Source: Treponema sp. (GTDB lineage Bacteria > Spirochaetota > Spirochaetia > Treponematales > Breznakiellaceae). Taken from it: DNA of 13,618 nt. Position 1 is the stretch's first letter; each line of letters opens with the position of its first letter. Both the position numbers and the translations under genes were made by a program. Of the stretch, positions 11,812 to 13,618 are shown one piece after another. The notes under the pieces were generated by a model, which worked only from the letters and a program-made list of their open reading frames with translations, made no database searches and was not told where the DNA came from. The stretch covers positions 1 to 13,618 of the forward strand of contig JAIRLZ010000179.1 in the NCBI GenBank assembly GCA_031259035.1, read 5' to 3'.

Positions 11812-12654
11812 ATGATCATCAACCACAATTTAAGCGCTCAGTTTGCTGATCGCTCTTTGGGTGTTACCCAAACTTCCATTAACAAAAACATCGAGAAACT
11901 TTCTTCCGGTCTTCGCATTAACCGCGCTGGCGATGATGCTTCCGGTCTCGCTGTTTCTGAAAAACTCCGCAGCCAGATTCGTGGTTTGAACCGCGCATCC
12001 GCAAACGCCTTGGACGGCATTTCCTTCATCCAGACGACTGAAGGTTATCTGCAGGAAACCCAAGACATTGTCCAGCGCCTCCGCGAACTTGCGGTGCAGA
12101 GCGCCAACGGCATTTACACCGAAGATGACCGCGAGCAGATTCAGGTTGAAGTTTCCCAGCTTGTTGATGAAGTGAACCGCATCGCTTCCCACGCCCAGTT
12201 CAACGGTTTGAATATGCTTACCGGACGCTATGCCCAAGAGGGTGGTGACCAAGCTCTGTATCTTCATATTGGAGCTAACATAGATCAACGTGAGCAGGTA
12301 TTTATTGGTGAAATAACCGCAAATTCTCTTGGCATTGGCGGCGATCAGGGGCCAATCTCCCTCCAGAGCGCGGATGACGCAAACAACGCTATCGGTACCT
12401 TTGACGACGCCCTCAAGATCATCAGCAAACAACGGGCCGATCTCGGCGCATACCAGAATCGTCTGGAACATGCTATTCGCGGCATTGACATTGGCGCGGA
12501 AAACCTTCAGGCTTCCGAATCCCGCATCCGCGACACCAACATTGCCGCGGAAACTGTCGCTTACACCAAGAATCAGATTTTGTCCCAGTCTGGCGTCGCA
12601 TTGCTTGCCCAAGCGAACCAGAGGTCGCAGTCTGTTCTTTCACTGCTTCAGTAG
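11812..12654 (+). CDS. flaB: Flagellin FlaB, periplasmic flagellar core protein
   Basis: 280 residues from MIINHNLSAQFADRSLG, the standard spirochete FlaB start. An ATG six bases earlier (11806) would add two residues but overlaps the ribosome binding site; GGGAGG (11800-11805) is spaced correctly for 11812. The N-terminal D0/D1 region contains NKNIEKLSSGLRINRAGDDA and SGLAVSEKLRSQIRGLNRAS. The C-terminal D1/D0 region contains QNRLEHAIRGIDIGAENLQA, SESRIRDTNIAAETVAYTKN and ends QRSQSVLSLLQ. The variable middle is short, as in other FlaB. FlaB subunits build the core of the filament between the cell cylinder and outer membrane. Codons such as AAC, ATC and CGC are strongly preferred compared with the next gene, which suggests high expression. 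A 15-bp stem-loop follows the stop. Confidence 0.96.
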   Translation: MIINHNLSAQFADRSLGVTQTSINKNIEKLSSGLRINRAGDDASGLAVSEKLRSQIRGLNRASANALDGISFIQTTEGYLQETQDIVQRLRELAVQSANGIYTEDDREQIQVEVSQLVDEVNRIASHAQFNGLNMLTGRYAQEGGDQALYLHIGANIDQREQVFIGEITANSLGIGGDQGPISLQSADDANNAIGTFDDALKIISKQRADLGAYQNRLEHAIRGIDIGAENLQASESRIRDTNIAAETVAYTKNQILSQSGVALLAQANQRSQSVLSLLQ

Positions 12655-12670
12655 CCGGGCGGCGTAATCC

Positions 12671-12705
12671 CCGCGTGGTTCCGTCTTCAAGGCGGAGCCG
12701 CGTGG
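12671..12705 (+). other. 15-bp stem-loop after the flaB stop
   Basis: CCGCGTGGTTCCGTC (12671-12685) pairs over all 15 positions with GGCGGAGCCGCGTGG (12691-12705) if four G-U pairs are allowed, around a TTCAA loop. Because it needs G-U pairs, it folds well only as plus-strand RNA. It begins 17 nt after the flaB stop and has no T-run, so it may protect or define the mRNA 3' end. Confidence 0.6.
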
Positions 12706-12789
12706 TCTACATGAGGAGTGTATGCAATGTGTGAGGGATCGCTTGTCAAGTGAAGAGCGAGTGGCGTGAACCGGTCGTTATTCGATCAG

Positions 12790-12818
12790 TTAAAAGCTGA
12801 TGGGCTAGGTGTTATAAC
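12790..12818 (+). promoter_or_regulatory. Possible promoter for the second flaB gene
   Basis: TTAAAA (12790-12795), a 17-bp spacer and TATAAC (12813-12818). Inverted repeats overlap it: ATCAG/CTGAT (12785-12801), and GGCTAGGT (12803-12810) with ACCT plus AGCC (12817-12827). A consensus-like TTGACA at 12837-12842 has no fitting -10. The rest of the gap 12655-12874 shows no gene. Confidence 0.4.
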
Positions 12819-12874
12819 CTTTTAGCCAAGTAAAAATTGACAGGCGATCCTTTTGTTATTGCTGGGGGGAAAAG

Positions 12875-13618
12875 ATGATAATAAATCATAATTTAAGCGC
12901 TCAATTCGCCGACCGCTCATTAGGTATTGTACAAGATCGGATAACCGGCAATATTGAGAAACTTAGTTCGGGAGAGCGGATAAACAAAGCCGCCGATGAC
13001 GCATCGGGGCTTGCGGTTTCCGAGAAACTCCGAAGTCAGATACGCGGACTGAATCAGGCCGATAGAAATATCCAGAATGGCGTGTCTTTTATCCAGACAA
13101 CCGAGGGCTATCTTCAGGAAACAGGAGATATCTTACAGCGGTTGAGAGAGCTTTCCGTACAGGCGGCGAACGGCATTTACACCGAAGAAGACCGTGAGCA
13201 GATTCAAGTTGAAGTTTCCCAGCTTGTTGACGAAGTGAACCGGATCGCGTCTCATGCCCAATTTAATGGGATGGCGCTTTTAACTGGCGCATTTGGCAGA
13301 GAATCGTCAACAGTTATGCAGATTCAAGTTGGCGCCAATGAAAACCAGAACGAGCGTTTCTATGTGGAAAACATGAACGCGGAAGCGCTAGGTATTGAAG
13401 GTCTTACGCTTACATCCGCCGATGAAGCGAATGACGCTATTAAAATGCTGGACGATGCTTTGCATATAGTTTCCAAACAACGCGCCGATCTGGGAGGATT
13501 TCAAAACAGACTTGAGATGGCTTCCGGTGGCGTTCAAATTGGGGCGGAAAACTTGCAAAGCGCGGAATCACGTATACGGGATACCAATATCGCCGCTGAA
13601 ACCGTGTTGTACACCAAG
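12875..13618 (+). CDS. flaB: Second flagellin FlaB paralogue (3' end beyond window)
   Basis: 248 codons are present before the window ends; by comparison with the first flaB about 30 more are expected. It starts MIINHNLSAQFADRSLGIVQ and carries the same D0/D1 blocks: NIEKLSSGERINKAADDASG, FIQTTEGYLQETGDILQRLR, DREQIQVEVSQLVDEVNRIA, and near the end SAESRIRDTNIAAETVLYTK. The middle differs from the first copy (TGAFGRESSTVMQIQVGANE against TGRYAQEGGDQALYLHIGAN). The start codon is preceded by GGGGGGA, an unusual and weaker ribosome site than the first gene has. Codons are less biased (ATA, AAT, GGG and CGG occur), so lower expression is likely. Spirochetes commonly have two to four FlaB proteins co-assembled in the filament core. 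Confidence 0.95.
   Translation, partial: MIINHNLSAQFADRSLGIVQDRITGNIEKLSSGERINKAADDASGLAVSEKLRSQIRGLNQADRNIQNGVSFIQTTEGYLQETGDILQRLRELSVQAANGIYTEEDREQIQVEVSQLVDEVNRIASHAQFNGMALLTGAFGRESSTVMQIQVGANENQNERFYVENMNAEALGIEGLTLTSADEANDAIKMLDDALHIVSKQRADLGGFQNRLEMASGGVQIGAENLQSAESRIRDTNIAAETVLYTK

Noticed and set aside
11830..12612. 260-codon open frame antisense to the first flaB gene
   Set aside because: It lies wholly within flaB, whose family match is certain, and has no recognisable protein pattern. Strong codon bias in flaB leaves the opposite strand free of stops.
12837..12842. TTGACA before the second flaB as its -35
   Set aside because: No acceptable -10 lies 16-18 bp downstream; the pair at 12790-12818 fits better.

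Overview
The window comes from a spirochete, most likely a Treponema-type bacterium of about 50% GC. The grounds are two tandem FlaB periplasmic flagellins starting MIINHNLSAQFADRSLG, a V-type (not F-type) ATPase cluster, an EIIA-Ntr protein beside it, and a coiled-coil protein of a kind I associate with treponemes. No tRNA, rRNA or CRISPR array is visible.

Layout. 1-337 (-) is the start of a sugar/nucleoside-type ABC transporter ATPase, with its promoter and a perfect palindrome resembling a LacI-family operator. 338-1392 is a decayed stretch: a doubtful small ORF, a hairpin repeat, a promoter with a 16-bp palindrome, the first 66 codons of an amino-acid ABC permease, and pieces of an IS3-family transposase joined to it. 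1393-1929 (-) and 1956-3200 (+) are divergent genes for a coiled-coil protein and a secreted OmpA-domain protein. 3201-3465 holds tandem repeats, two more hairpin repeats and an intrinsic terminator. Next come secG (3466-3819) and a ptsN-like gene (3917-4387). A V-ATPase cluster follows: stalk subunit (4440), C (4838), I (5854), a 223-nt gap with two hairpins, K (8153) and F (8465). An ATC-hydrolase-family gene (8848-9354) comes after F. 9415-10362 (-) is a PflX-type radical SAM protein and 10439-11410 (-) a YitT-family membrane protein. 11411-11811 is a regulatory region leading into flaB (11812-12654); a second flaB (12875 onward) runs off the window end.

How the genes fit together. The V-ATPase genes overlap or nearly abut, so they look translationally coupled, but the catalytic A and B subunits and D and E are not in the window. 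The flagellin pair is led by a 5' leader with a terminator-like hairpin, a helix that would cover the ribosome binding site, and CsrA-like GGA sites.

Best candidates for something undescribed: (1) a hairpin element with arms TTTCCCAAAAC/GTTTTGGGAAA, seen three times, two copies carrying a tandem 14-mer in the loop and one compensatory base-pair change in the stem; (2) the flaB leader; (3) two or three genes without a Shine-Dalgarno whose start codon lies exactly six bases after a -10 box, suggesting leaderless mRNAs.
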